Assembly (NCBI GenBank): GCA_051878575.1
Contig: JBJEKJ010000091.1
Span: 14,811 to 78,810, forward strand
DNA: 64,000 nt
Reading direction: 5' to 3'
Origin: CALZFJ01 sp051878575
Lineage (GTDB): Bacteria > Bacteroidota > Bacteroidia > Bacteroidales > Muribaculaceae
This document shows, piece after piece, positions 54,163 to 62,098 of this stretch; position 1 is the first letter of the stretch; each line of letters starts with the position of its first letter. Position numbers and translations under genes: made by a program. Below the pieces are notes generated by a model. That model saw only the letters and a program-made list of their open reading frames with translations. It was not told the DNA's origin and ran no database searches.

Positions 54163-55965
54163 ATGAGAACTTTATTTCTATCGATTGTTGCTTTATTCTG
54201 CTCCATGCAGGCATGGGCAGTATCTCCCTCGGGCTCGCTGCCTGTTCTCCATATCAATACTACAGGCAGCGTGCCGATAGTGTCAAAAGAATACTATCTC
54301 AACGCAACCTACTACATCGATGCCCTCGGGCTCGACGGATACAAGTCGGTGGGCTCGGCTGAGGAGCCGCTGACCACGCAAATCAAGGGCCGCGGCAATT
54401 GGACTTGGACGGGATTCGACAAGAAGCCCTACCGGCTGAAACTCGACAGCAAGCAACCGCTGCTCGGTATGAAAAAGAGCAAGCACTTCGGGCTGCTCGC
54501 CCATGCCGACGACGACATGGGATTCCTTCGCAACACCGTGGGATTCGAGCTCAGCAAGCGCCTCGGATTGGCTTGGACGCCCGAGCAGCGCCCGGTGGAG
54601 GTGGTGCTCAATGGCGACTATATCGGGCTATACTTCCTCACCGAGCTGATTCGTGTCGACTCCGACCGCGTGGATGTGGTGGAACAGGCCGACGGTGAGA
54701 CGGCTCCCGAGAGCATAACCGGCGGATGGCTTGTGGAAATCGACAATTACGATGACCCTGCTCAAATAAAAATCAAGGAGAACAAGGGCTCAGGTGAGGT
54801 GATGCGGTTCACCTACAAGACACCCGAGGTGCTGTCGGACGAGCAGGAGAAATATCTCATAAATCTTGTGACTAAAGTCGACGAGGCTATCTATGCGGCC
54901 GACAAGTCGTCGACTGAGTGGCTAAGCCTTATCGACATCGACGAATTGGCTAAATTCTATATCGTGCAGGAATTGACCGACAATGGCGAGTCGTTCCACG
55001 GCAGTTGCTACTGGTACAAGGAGCGAGGGGCCGACACAAAGCTGAAATTCGGCCCGGTGTGGGACTTCGGATGCACTTTCCGCCGGGAATGTGACCGCTT
55101 CATCTACGACCAACCGCCATTTCACCAGCACTGGATTGGCGAGATTGCCAAATTCCCGGCTTTCCAGGATGCCGTGAAGGCTCAGTGGGAGCTGTTCAAG
55201 TCGGGATATGCATCGCTCGACGATTTCATCGACGATTTTGTGGCACAAATATCCGATGCGGCGAAAACCAACTATCAGCGTTGGCCCAAATATGGCAACG
55301 CCGACATGAACAGCGCTAAAAACAACTATCTGAACATGCTGCATGCAAAGGCCGAGTGGCTGAACTCGCAATGGAGCGGCTCTGCCGACCCGCTTCCCTC
55401 GGAATTTAGGCTGTACATGGTGGGAGCCTCGTCGGTTTTGGGTAGCTGGCAGCCTGTCGACGCGCCCAAATTCAATCACGACACCGCTACCGACGTCTAC
55501 TCGCTGCATTTCGACCATATCGACAAGCTCGACCACGGCTTCAAGATTATCGACCGTCGCAGTTGGTCGGGGGCTTTCGAATTGTGCGGCAACGGATCTC
55601 CACTGAGGCTCGGCGAGGACTATGTGCCCTCCACCACCGTCAACGACCCGAATATCACGCTCGACGTGGAGTCGGTCGATAACGTAGATGTCGTAGTGCG
55701 CAATATCGACGACAAGTGGATGCTGCGCATAAGCAACTCTGCCGGCGTGGCCGACGGACACATCGACAACCGGACAATCACCGTGACGGGTGGCCGAGGC
55801 TCGATAGGCATCACAGCACGGCAGCCGGCCGAGGTGGAGGTGCTCTCCACGGGTGGCGTGGCAGTGGCCTCGACCACCGTCGACGGCACTACGAGCGTGG
55901 CAGTGGCTCCGGGCTTCTACATAGTGCGTGCCGCAGGCTCCACTTTCAAGGTCGCCGTGCGATAG
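54163..55965 (+). CDS. Secreted CotH kinase family protein with T9SS-like C-terminal domain
   Basis: A 600-residue protein with signal peptide (ending MQAWA). Residues about 30-395 form a CotH kinase domain: KGRGNWTWTGFDKKPYRLKL, KHFGLLAHADDDMGFLRN, GDYIGLYFLTELIRVDSDRV, GSCYWYKERGA and FGPVWDFGCTFRRECDRF. The DFG-like triad of the family is visible in VWDFGCT. CotH proteins are atypical protein kinases known from spore coats and from secreted bacterial proteins. About 415-530 is a beta-sandwich that may bind carbohydrate (FRLYMVGASSVLGSWQ, AFELCGNGSPLRLGEDY). The end (STGGVAVASTTVDGTTSVAV to FKVAVR) is T9SS-like. Kinase activity is not proven for this protein. Confidence 0.88.
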   Translation: MRTLFLSIVALFCSMQAWAVSPSGSLPVLHINTTGSVPIVSKEYYLNATYYIDALGLDGYKSVGSAEEPLTTQIKGRGNWTWTGFDKKPYRLKLDSKQPLLGMKKSKHFGLLAHADDDMGFLRNTVGFELSKRLGLAWTPEQRPVEVVLNGDYIGLYFLTELIRVDSDRVDVVEQADGETAPESITGGWLVEIDNYDDPAQIKIKENKGSGEVMRFTYKTPEVLSDEQEKYLINLVTKVDEAIYAADKSSTEWLSLIDIDELAKFYIVQELTDNGESFHGSCYWYKERGADTKLKFGPVWDFGCTFRRECDRFIYDQPPFHQHWIGEIAKFPAFQDAVKAQWELFKSGYASLDDFIDDFVAQISDAAKTNYQRWPKYGNADMNSAKNNYLNMLHAKAEWLNSQWSGSADPLPSEFRLYMVGASSVLGSWQPVDAPKFNHDTATDVYSLHFDHIDKLDHGFKIIDRRSWSGAFELCGNGSPLRLGEDYVPSTTVNDPNITLDVESVDNVDVVVRNIDDKWMLRISNSAGVADGHIDNRTITVTGGRGSIGITARQPAEVEVLSTGGVAVASTTVDGTTSVAVAPGFYIVRAAGSTFKVAVR

Positions 55966-56014
55966 CCGCGATTAAAAATTCGTGTTTTTGCTTTTTAATG
56001 CGTCAGCTTTGAGC

Positions 56015-56022
56015 TATCTTTG
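56015..56022 (+). promoter_or_regulatory. -7 element (TATCTTTG) for the HAD-ribF-upp operon
   Basis: TAnnTTTG match with TTG at 55988-55990 (24-bp spacer). It overlaps an upstream ATG at 56020, which supports starting the HAD gene at 56050. Confidence 0.45.
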
Positions 56023-56049
56023 CAAAAATCTTCCCTACACTTGAAAGAT

Positions 56050-56691
56050 ATGACGACTTACAAAGGAATACGCAACCTCCTGTTTGACCTTGGAGGCGTG
56101 ATTATGGACATAAAGCGCGAGCTCTGCGTGAAGGCGCTCACCGAGCTTGGGATGGAAGGTGCCGACGAGATGCTCGGGCTATATGTGCAGAGTGGTCCGT
56201 TCCTGAAATTGGAGGAGGGACTTATCGATGCCGCCGAGTTCTGCGACGAGGTGCGCCGGCGCATCCCCGGCGGGGGAGCGGGCATCACCGACCTACAGGT
56301 GCAGGAGGCGCTCAATGCCTTTCTGATAGGCATTCCCGAGCATAGGCTCGTGGAGCTGCGAATGCTCCGCAAGGATTTCAAGATTTTCCTGCTCTCCAAC
56401 ACCAACCCGATAATGTACGACTCGAAGATTGCCGAGTGCTTCCGAGCCGAAGGCCGTGAGATGGCCGACTACTTCGACGGTCAGGTGGTGTCGTTCAAAG
56501 CGCGTTGCGCAAAGCCCGACAAGGCGATTTTCGACTATGCGGTGGAACATCTCGGCATAAAGCCCGAGGAGACGCTGTTTCTCGACGACTCGCAGCGGAA
56601 TCTCGACGCGGCGGCAGCTCTTGGCTTCGCCACGGCGCTTGTGCCGCCGGGCAGCGAGTTTATCGACGCTTTGGCGATTTTGAATGATTGA
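56050..56691 (+). CDS. HAD-family hydrolase (phosphatase-like)
   Basis: A 213-residue cytoplasmic hydrolase. The motif 1 FDLGGVIMD holds the nucleophile Asp; the family's second Asp is replaced by Gly, as in the common FDLGG subgroup with YihX-like glucose-1-phosphatases. Motif 2 is FLLSNTNP, motif 3 KPDKAIFDYAVE and motif 4 FLDDSQRNLDAAAALG. The target sugar phosphate is unknown. The shorter ATG was chosen because the earlier one lies in the promoter. It is the first gene of an operon; ribF starts 10 bases after the stop. Confidence 0.88.
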   Translation: MTTYKGIRNLLFDLGGVIMDIKRELCVKALTELGMEGADEMLGLYVQSGPFLKLEEGLIDAAEFCDEVRRRIPGGGAGITDLQVQEALNAFLIGIPEHRLVELRMLRKDFKIFLLSNTNPIMYDSKIAECFRAEGREMADYFDGQVVSFKARCAKPDKAIFDYAVEHLGIKPEETLFLDDSQRNLDAAAALGFATALVPPGSEFIDALAILND

Positions 56692-56701
56692 TTTTTAATA
56701 T

Positions 56702-57652
56702 ATGGAGATAATCACACGCCCCGACATGACAGCCGCCCCGGTAGCGGCAACGATAGGGATGTTCGACGGTGTTCACCGCGGACACGTGTGGCTTATCGAC
56801 AGGTTGAAGGAGTTTGCCGCACGCCGCGGTTTGGGCACGGCTGTGGTCACCTTCACCAATCACCCCCGGAACGTGCTTCGCCCTGACGCGGGAATGCCGC
56901 TGATAATGCCGCTGCCGCGCAGGATTGATCTGCTCGCCGCCACGGGAATCGACCGCATAGTGCTGATGGATTTCACCCCTGAGCTGTCTATGCTCGATTC
57001 TGCGGGATTTATGGAGCTTCTCAGCTCGCACTATGGAACGGCGGCGCTGCTTATGGGCTACAACCACCGATTCGGGCATAACCGCGACGAGCGGTTCTCC
57101 GACTACGTCGACTGCGGACGCTCTCTCGGCATCGAGGTGGAGCGTGCCGACGAGTATCGTGGCGATTTCGCCCCAATAAGCTCGTCGATTGTCAGGCGGC
57201 TGCTCAACGACGGCGACGTGGCGACGGCTGCCGACAAGTTGGGACGGCACTTCGGGCTGTGCGGCACCGTGGTGCATGGGTTTGCCCGTGGACGCGACAT
57301 AGGATTTCCCACAGCCAACGTCGATGTCGCCGACACGCGGCTGATAGTGCCGCGCGATGGCGTGTATGCCGTCACGGTGACGCTTCCCGACGGGTCAACG
57401 CATGGCGGGATGGCAAACATCGGAATACGGCCCACTTTCAACGACGGCGCACGCCGAAGCATCGAGATTCACATCTTCGGATTCGATGCCGACATCTATG
57501 GTGCCGAGATTGAGGTGAGATTCATCCACCGGCTGCGCGACGAGCGGGCCATGGGCTCGGTGGAGGAGCTGAAAGCGCAGCTATGCGCCGACCTCGAGGC
57601 CGCAAAGCACCGGCTCTCAATGCATGACAATTTAAATCATCCGATTATATGA
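56702..57652 (+). CDS. ribF: Bifunctional riboflavin kinase / FAD synthetase
   Basis: A 316-residue enzyme that phosphorylates riboflavin to FMN and adenylates FMN to FAD. The N-terminal FAD synthetase domain contains ATIGMFDGVHRGHVWLID (HxGH-type site), TFTNHPRNVLRP and LMGYNHRFGHNRD, and an ISSSIVRRLL motif. The C-terminal kinase domain contains GRDIGFPTANVDV, GVYAVTV, GMANIGIRPTF and EIHIFGFDADIYG. Length is normal. The stop overlaps the upp start by 4 bases (ATGA), so the two are translationally coupled. Confidence 0.96.
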   Translation: MEIITRPDMTAAPVAATIGMFDGVHRGHVWLIDRLKEFAARRGLGTAVVTFTNHPRNVLRPDAGMPLIMPLPRRIDLLAATGIDRIVLMDFTPELSMLDSAGFMELLSSHYGTAALLMGYNHRFGHNRDERFSDYVDCGRSLGIEVERADEYRGDFAPISSSIVRRLLNDGDVATAADKLGRHFGLCGTVVHGFARGRDIGFPTANVDVADTRLIVPRDGVYAVTVTLPDGSTHGGMANIGIRPTFNDGARRSIEIHIFGFDADIYGAEIEVRFIHRLRDERAMGSVEELKAQLCADLEAAKHRLSMHDNLNHPII

Positions 57653-58305
57653 AAATCATAAATTTAGCCTCGCAAACATCCCTCGCAAGCCAATACATGG
57701 CTGAGCTGCGCGATGTCAACGTGCAAAAATGCCGCCTGCGCTTCCGTGAGAACCTCAGGCGCATAGGTCAGATTATGGCCTACGAGATTTCCAAGACACT
57801 GCCATTCAAGGCTACCGACGTCAACACTCCACTCGGCACCGCCAAGTGCCACACGGTGGGCGACGATGTGGTGATTGCCACGATTCTGCGGGCCGGACTT
57901 CCACTGCACGAGGGTATTCTTAGCTACTTCGACAATGCCGAGAACGCCTTCGTGAGCGCATATCGCAAATACAAGGAGGAATCCGACGAGTTCGATATAC
58001 ACATCGAGTACATTGCCTCGCCCCGCATCGACGGCAAGACGCTGATTATCGCCGACCCGATGCTCGCCACAGGCTCGTCGATGGAGCTTGCCTACCGGGC
58101 ATTGCTCACCAAGGGCAATCCGGCACAGATTCATGTGGTGTCGGTGATTGCGTCGCAGCAGGCTGTGGATTTCGTGGCTCGGCATCTGCCATCCGACCAC
58201 ACCACGCTGTGGGTGGCCGCCATCGACCCTGAGCTGAACGCACATTCCTACATAGTGCCGGGCCTCGGCGATGCCGGCGACCTTGCCTACGGTGAGAAAG
58301 AGTGA
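57649..58305 (+). CDS. upp: Uracil phosphoribosyltransferase
   Basis: A 218-residue enzyme of pyrimidine salvage that makes UMP from uracil and PRPP. Motifs: ATILRAGLPLHEGIL, the PRPP-binding loop IADPMLATGSSMELA, VVSVIASQQAVDF and the C-terminal uracil-binding end IVPGLGDAGDLAYG. Length is normal. It is the last gene of the HAD-ribF-upp operon and is followed directly by a terminator. Confidence 0.96.
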   Translation: MKIINLASQTSLASQYMAELRDVNVQKCRLRFRENLRRIGQIMAYEISKTLPFKATDVNTPLGTAKCHTVGDDVVIATILRAGLPLHEGILSYFDNAENAFVSAYRKYKEESDEFDIHIEYIASPRIDGKTLIIADPMLATGSSMELAYRALLTKGNPAQIHVVSVIASQQAVDFVARHLPSDHTTLWVAAIDPELNAHSYIVPGLGDAGDLAYGEKE

Positions 58306-58316
58306 GAAAGAGTGAG

Positions 58317-58364
58317 AAAAAATCAACCCTGTCTATTCTACAAATGGCAGGGTTGATTTTTTAT
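58317..58364. terminator. Bidirectional terminator between upp and the Ig-repeat gene
   Basis: A stem of about 13-15 bp (AATCAACCCTG side at 58317-58331 with its complement at 58348-58362), flanked by an A-run on the left and a T-run on the right. It serves both converging genes. Confidence 0.9.
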
Positions 58365-58392
58365 TGATTTCCTGATTATATTACTTGGTGTC

Positions 58393-60792
58393 TTATTTGG
58401 CGATTGCCACTTTCTTGTTGCCTATCAAATAGAACCCGGCATCAAGCGACTTCACGTCGTCGATTGTGGCGTTCTTCCTGACAAGGACTCCGCCAATAGT
58501 GTAAACGTCCACGGTAGTGCCCTCAATTCCGACAAACACCGCATCCACGCCCGACAGACCGGTCACTACGCATGTTGCCTTGAGATTGGAGCCATCGGTG
58601 GTAGCTACGGTGATTGTGGCAGAGCCTGCGGCAAGCACTTTCACAAGCCCGGTGGCGTCGACAGTGGCTATTGACTGGTTGCTGCTCGTCCATGTGAGCG
58701 TCTGCGATGCTGCCTTATCGGGTGTCACCGTTGCCACAAGTCGGCTCTCAGCCCCCACCTCGAGTGATATTGTTGTTACATTTAGCGTTATCGACTGTGC
58801 GAGAATCTTGTTCACGGTAACGGCGCAGGTCGCCTTCAGGTTGGAGCCGTCGGTGGTGGCCACGGTGATTGTGGTGGTGCCCGGAGTGAGCGCCTTGACA
58901 ATACCGGTGGCGTCGACAGTGGCTACTGCCGTGTTGCTGCTCGTCCATGTGAGCGTCTGCGATGCCACGCTTGCGGGCGTCACGGTGGCTGTGAGCTTGA
59001 ACTGCGTGCCCTCATCGACTGACGCCGTAGTGCGGTCGAGCGTGATAGAGCTTGCGAGAATCTTGTTCACCGTCACGGCGCAGGTTGCCTTCAGGTTGGA
59101 GCCGTCGGTGGTAGCCACGGTGATTGTGGCGGTGCCCGGAGTGAGCGCCTTGACAATACCGGTGGCGTCGACAGTGGCTACTGCCGTGTTGCTGCTCGTC
59201 CATGTGAGCGTCTGCGATGCCACGCTTGCGGGCGTCACCGTTGCGATGAGCTTGAACTGCGTGCCCTCGTCGACCGACGCCGTAGTGCGGTCGAGCGTTA
59301 TCGTCTTGGCAAGAATCTTGGTTCCTGTCACGGCGCAGGTTGCCTTCAGGTTGGAGCCGTCGGTGGTGGCTACGGTGATTGTGGCGGTGCCCTGTGCGAG
59401 CACTTTCACCAATCCTGTCGCGTCGACGGTGGCTACTGCCGTGTTGCTGCTTGTCCATGTGAGCGTCTGCGACGCTGCCTTATCGGGTTTCACCGTTGCG
59501 GTGAGCTTGAACTGCGAGCCCTCCTCCACCGACACCGAGGTGCGGTCGAGCGTTATCGTCTTGGCAAGAATCTTGGTTCCTGTCACGGCGCAGGTTGCCT
59601 TCAGGTTGGAGCCGTCGGTGGTGGCTACGGTGATTGTGGCGGTGCCCTGTGCGAGCACTTTCACCAATCCTGTCGCGTCGACGGTGGCTACTGCCGTGTT
59701 GCTGCTTGTCCATGTGAGCGTCTGCGACGCTGCCTTATCGGGTTTCACCGTTGCGGTGAGCTTGAACTGCGAGCCCTCCTCCACCGACACCGAGGTGCGG
59801 TCGAGCGTTATCGACTGTGCAAGCTGTTCCTTCAGGAATGTCTCATATTCGGCCTCGGTGACGAGCTTCAGCTCGGCCGGCGTTCCGGCGGGCACCGAGA
59901 GATAGGAATAGTTGGCGGGGATAAAATTGATTTTTGCCGTCACAAAGCCTATGGCTCCTGTCGACGTCACGCCGAGCATGCGCATCGTCGAAGAGTTGTA
60001 GGCCACACGATTGTAGTGCGACGGCATGTCGTTATTGAAATACACGCCCTTAAGCATGTTTCCGGCAGGCGCAGTGGCGGTGCCGCCCACATTGAGGCGG
60101 TTGGACGATGCAGCCTGGCTCGACTGCATGATGAACACCGGCATTTCGGCGGGCACGGTGCCTGTCACCTCCTTCATCACGGCCATGCCATATCCTATCT
60201 TGCTCACATAGTAGGCTTTCATGCCCGACGAAGCAAACGAGAACGGGAATGAGGCGTAGTAGGGAGTATAATACTTTCCACCGGCCCTGACAGCTCCCTT
60301 AACGCCAAGATAGCTGCCATCGGCGGTGTTAATCGGGGTTATATACCACTTGCGGTAGTTGCCGCTTGTCGCGTCCGACATCACGCCCTCGTCCACGTCG
60401 CCTTTCTCGCCGTCGCCGAGGTATTTAGTGATACCTTCCTTCGAGCCGTAGGCGTAGTATGTTCCGTCGCCGTTCTTGCGCAGGCTCACGTATGAGGAAA
60501 TAATCTCATAAATTCCGGTGCCTTGTGCGAGGATGTCGTATTTCCCATCCACAGCCTTGATATAGCACACAGTAGCGGGGTCGGACGACGCCTTCTCGAA
60601 GCCTTTCCACAGCTGAATGGCATACATGTCTGCCGATGTCGTGGCATAGTCTAACTTTCCCTTGTCGTCGGTCACATACACATATCTGCCGGTAACGTAG
60701 TTATGCACGCGATAGTAGCCGTCGCCGCTAAGTTGGGCAAAGGCCGACAGCGTGACCAAAAATGAGGAGAATAATAGAGTAAAAATTCTCAT
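58393..60792 (-). CDS. Secreted protein with five BIG2 Ig-like repeats and T9SS-like C-terminal domain
   Basis: A 799-residue protein with signal peptide (ending SAFAQ). Residues 20 to about 320 are an unidentified strand-rich region (GYYRVHNYVTGRYVYVTDDKG, DGTYYAYGSKEGITKYLGD). Five bacterial Ig-like domains (BIG2) follow, each 85 residues, for example ITLDRTSVSVEEGSQFKL with ASQTLTWTSSNTAVATVDAT and GTATITVATTDGSNLKATC. The first two copies are almost identical, as are the third and fourth; the fifth is more divergent. The end (GTTVDVYTIGGVLVRKNATI, KVAIAK) is T9SS-like. It is probably a stalk-like surface protein; the ligand is unknown. Confidence 0.88.
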   Translation of the reverse strand: MRIFTLLFSSFLVTLSAFAQLSGDGYYRVHNYVTGRYVYVTDDKGKLDYATTSADMYAIQLWKGFEKASSDPATVCYIKAVDGKYDILAQGTGIYEIISSYVSLRKNGDGTYYAYGSKEGITKYLGDGEKGDVDEGVMSDATSGNYRKWYITPINTADGSYLGVKGAVRAGGKYYTPYYASFPFSFASSGMKAYYVSKIGYGMAVMKEVTGTVPAEMPVFIMQSSQAASSNRLNVGGTATAPAGNMLKGVYFNNDMPSHYNRVAYNSSTMRMLGVTSTGAIGFVTAKINFIPANYSYLSVPAGTPAELKLVTEAEYETFLKEQLAQSITLDRTSVSVEEGSQFKLTATVKPDKAASQTLTWTSSNTAVATVDATGLVKVLAQGTATITVATTDGSNLKATCAVTGTKILAKTITLDRTSVSVEEGSQFKLTATVKPDKAASQTLTWTSSNTAVATVDATGLVKVLAQGTATITVATTDGSNLKATCAVTGTKILAKTITLDRTTASVDEGTQFKLIATVTPASVASQTLTWTSSNTAVATVDATGIVKALTPGTATITVATTDGSNLKATCAVTVNKILASSITLDRTTASVDEGTQFKLTATVTPASVASQTLTWTSSNTAVATVDATGIVKALTPGTTTITVATTDGSNLKATCAVTVNKILAQSITLNVTTISLEVGAESRLVATVTPDKAASQTLTWTSSNQSIATVDATGLVKVLAAGSATITVATTDGSNLKATCVVTGLSGVDAVFVGIEGTTVDVYTIGGVLVRKNATIDDVKSLDAGFYLIGNKKVAIAK
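58543..59817 (-). repeat. Five tandem 255-bp repeats encoding BIG2 domains
   Basis: Period of 255 bp, shown by identical segments at about 59305 and 59560. Copies 1-2 are nearly identical at DNA level, indicating recent duplication or gene conversion. Copy number is likely to vary between strains. Confidence 0.9.
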
Positions 60793-60809
60793 AAATTAAT
60801 AAAATTAAA

Positions 60810-60863
60810 AAATATCCGCCCTACCTACGTCTTTAATCAAGGATTAGAAACGGAGGTAAGGCA
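60810..60863 (-). terminator. Terminator of the OmpA-family gene
   Basis: Imperfect 13-bp stem (60819-60831 with 60851-60863), followed on the minus strand by ATTTTTTAATTTT. It lies between the OmpA gene and the Ig-repeat gene. Confidence 0.55.
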
Positions 60864-60910
60864 GATAAATTATCGTAATGTTGTCAATTATCTATCGATA
60901 TTCGACGGTT

Positions 60911-62044
60911 TTATTCAACAACGCATATTGCCACGCGGTTCTGAATCGGGTCGTTGTAGGGCTGCTCCATCGAAGAGTCCATACTCTTGGCGATGATGCG
61001 GCTCCGCGAGATACCAAACTTATTGACGAGGACGTCGACAACGGCGTTGGCACGATTCTTGGCAAGGCGCAAGTTGAGAGTCTGGCTTCCCGTACCCTTA
61101 TCGGCATATCCGGTAACCACCACTTTGGCATCGGGGTGCTTCTTCATGAAGTTCGCAACCTCCTCAACCTTTGTCATCTCAGCCTTTGTAACCACAGTCT
61201 TGGCAATCGTGAAGAATACATCGCGACGCAAAGTCTCCTTAACCTCAACGGCATTCGTCTTGGGCTCTACGGGAACCTCAACACGTTTCTCCACCACCTT
61301 CTCTACCACGCGGTCAACATACACTGTGTCGTGGAGCACGATAGGAGCAGGCACCGGACGGGTCTTCGAGGTCTTGCCGAGGGCAATCTTGATACCTGCG
61401 AGTCCGTTGAAATACCAGTCGGCATTTCCGGCCTTCTTGGAGTTGTAGGAATCGGGGAGCACGTTGGCCTGAAGCTCGATGCCGAGGCTTACGCGCTTGC
61501 TGACCTTGAAGTCGAGCGTCACACCCATCTGGCCGAGGAAACGAGCCTTCGTTCCGTCCCAGTAGAGCTGGAGTGCCTCAACTCCCTTTTTGGCAAGATA
61601 GTCCTTTGCTGTAGCTGCCTCATCGTTGCTGAAGCCGATGTTGGCACCGATACCGGCAAACACGCCCACTGCCACCACGCGGTTGGGGTTGTATCCGCCG
61701 ATGATATTGGTAAGGTCGGCAGTGATGTCGATGGTAGGAGCCACATAGTTCCATTTCCACTTGGTCACATCATTGTTGAGCTCAAAAGCGCCCTTGCTCT
61801 GCCATGCGTTCACTGCCAAGCGTGCGCCAAACTTCGAGCTGAAGTTGTAGCCCACGGCGAGCTGACCGTTGGGAGCGATCAATTTGCCGAAACTTGTTTC
61901 GCCAAGAGTTTCCTGAACGCCGAATTGTGCCTGAAGGTACCAATGCGGGTTGAAAACAGTCTCTGTGGCTTCCTTATTCTGAGCAGCGGCGAAAAGGCTG
62001 CTCAGAACAAGTGATGAAGTCATTAATATTTTACTTAATTTCAT
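60911..62044 (-). CDS. OmpA-family outer-membrane protein
   Basis: A 377-residue protein with signal peptide (ending LFAAAQ). Residues 25-235 form an 8-strand-type barrel (GQLAVGYNFSSKFGARLAVN, VSLGIELQANVLPD). A charged repeat linker of V-E-K/R type (VVEKVVEKRVEVPVEPK, about 245-265) leads to a C-terminal peptidoglycan-binding OmpA domain (about 270-377) with VVVTGYADKGTG and LRLAKNRANAVVDVLV, holding the Asp and Arg that bind diaminopimelate. The role is to tether the outer membrane to the cell wall. It follows the coiled-coil gene by 54 bases. Confidence 0.93.
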   Translation of the reverse strand: MKLSKILMTSSLVLSSLFAAAQNKEATETVFNPHWYLQAQFGVQETLGETSFGKLIAPNGQLAVGYNFSSKFGARLAVNAWQSKGAFELNNDVTKWKWNYVAPTIDITADLTNIIGGYNPNRVVAVGVFAGIGANIGFSNDEAATAKDYLAKKGVEALQLYWDGTKARFLGQMGVTLDFKVSKRVSLGIELQANVLPDSYNSKKAGNADWYFNGLAGIKIALGKTSKTRPVPAPIVLHDTVYVDRVVEKVVEKRVEVPVEPKTNAVEVKETLRRDVFFTIAKTVVTKAEMTKVEEVANFMKKHPDAKVVVTGYADKGTGSQTLNLRLAKNRANAVVDVLVNKFGISRSRIIAKSMDSSMEQPYNDPIQNRVAICVVE

Positions 62045-62098
62045 CGTTTTCTACTTTTTCAAGTTAATAAATAATCTCCTTACTCTTGCTTACGCGGA

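Noticed and set aside
58543..59817. CRISPR-like array
   Set aside because: The 255-bp repeats are in frame, code for Ig-like domains and have no unique spacers.
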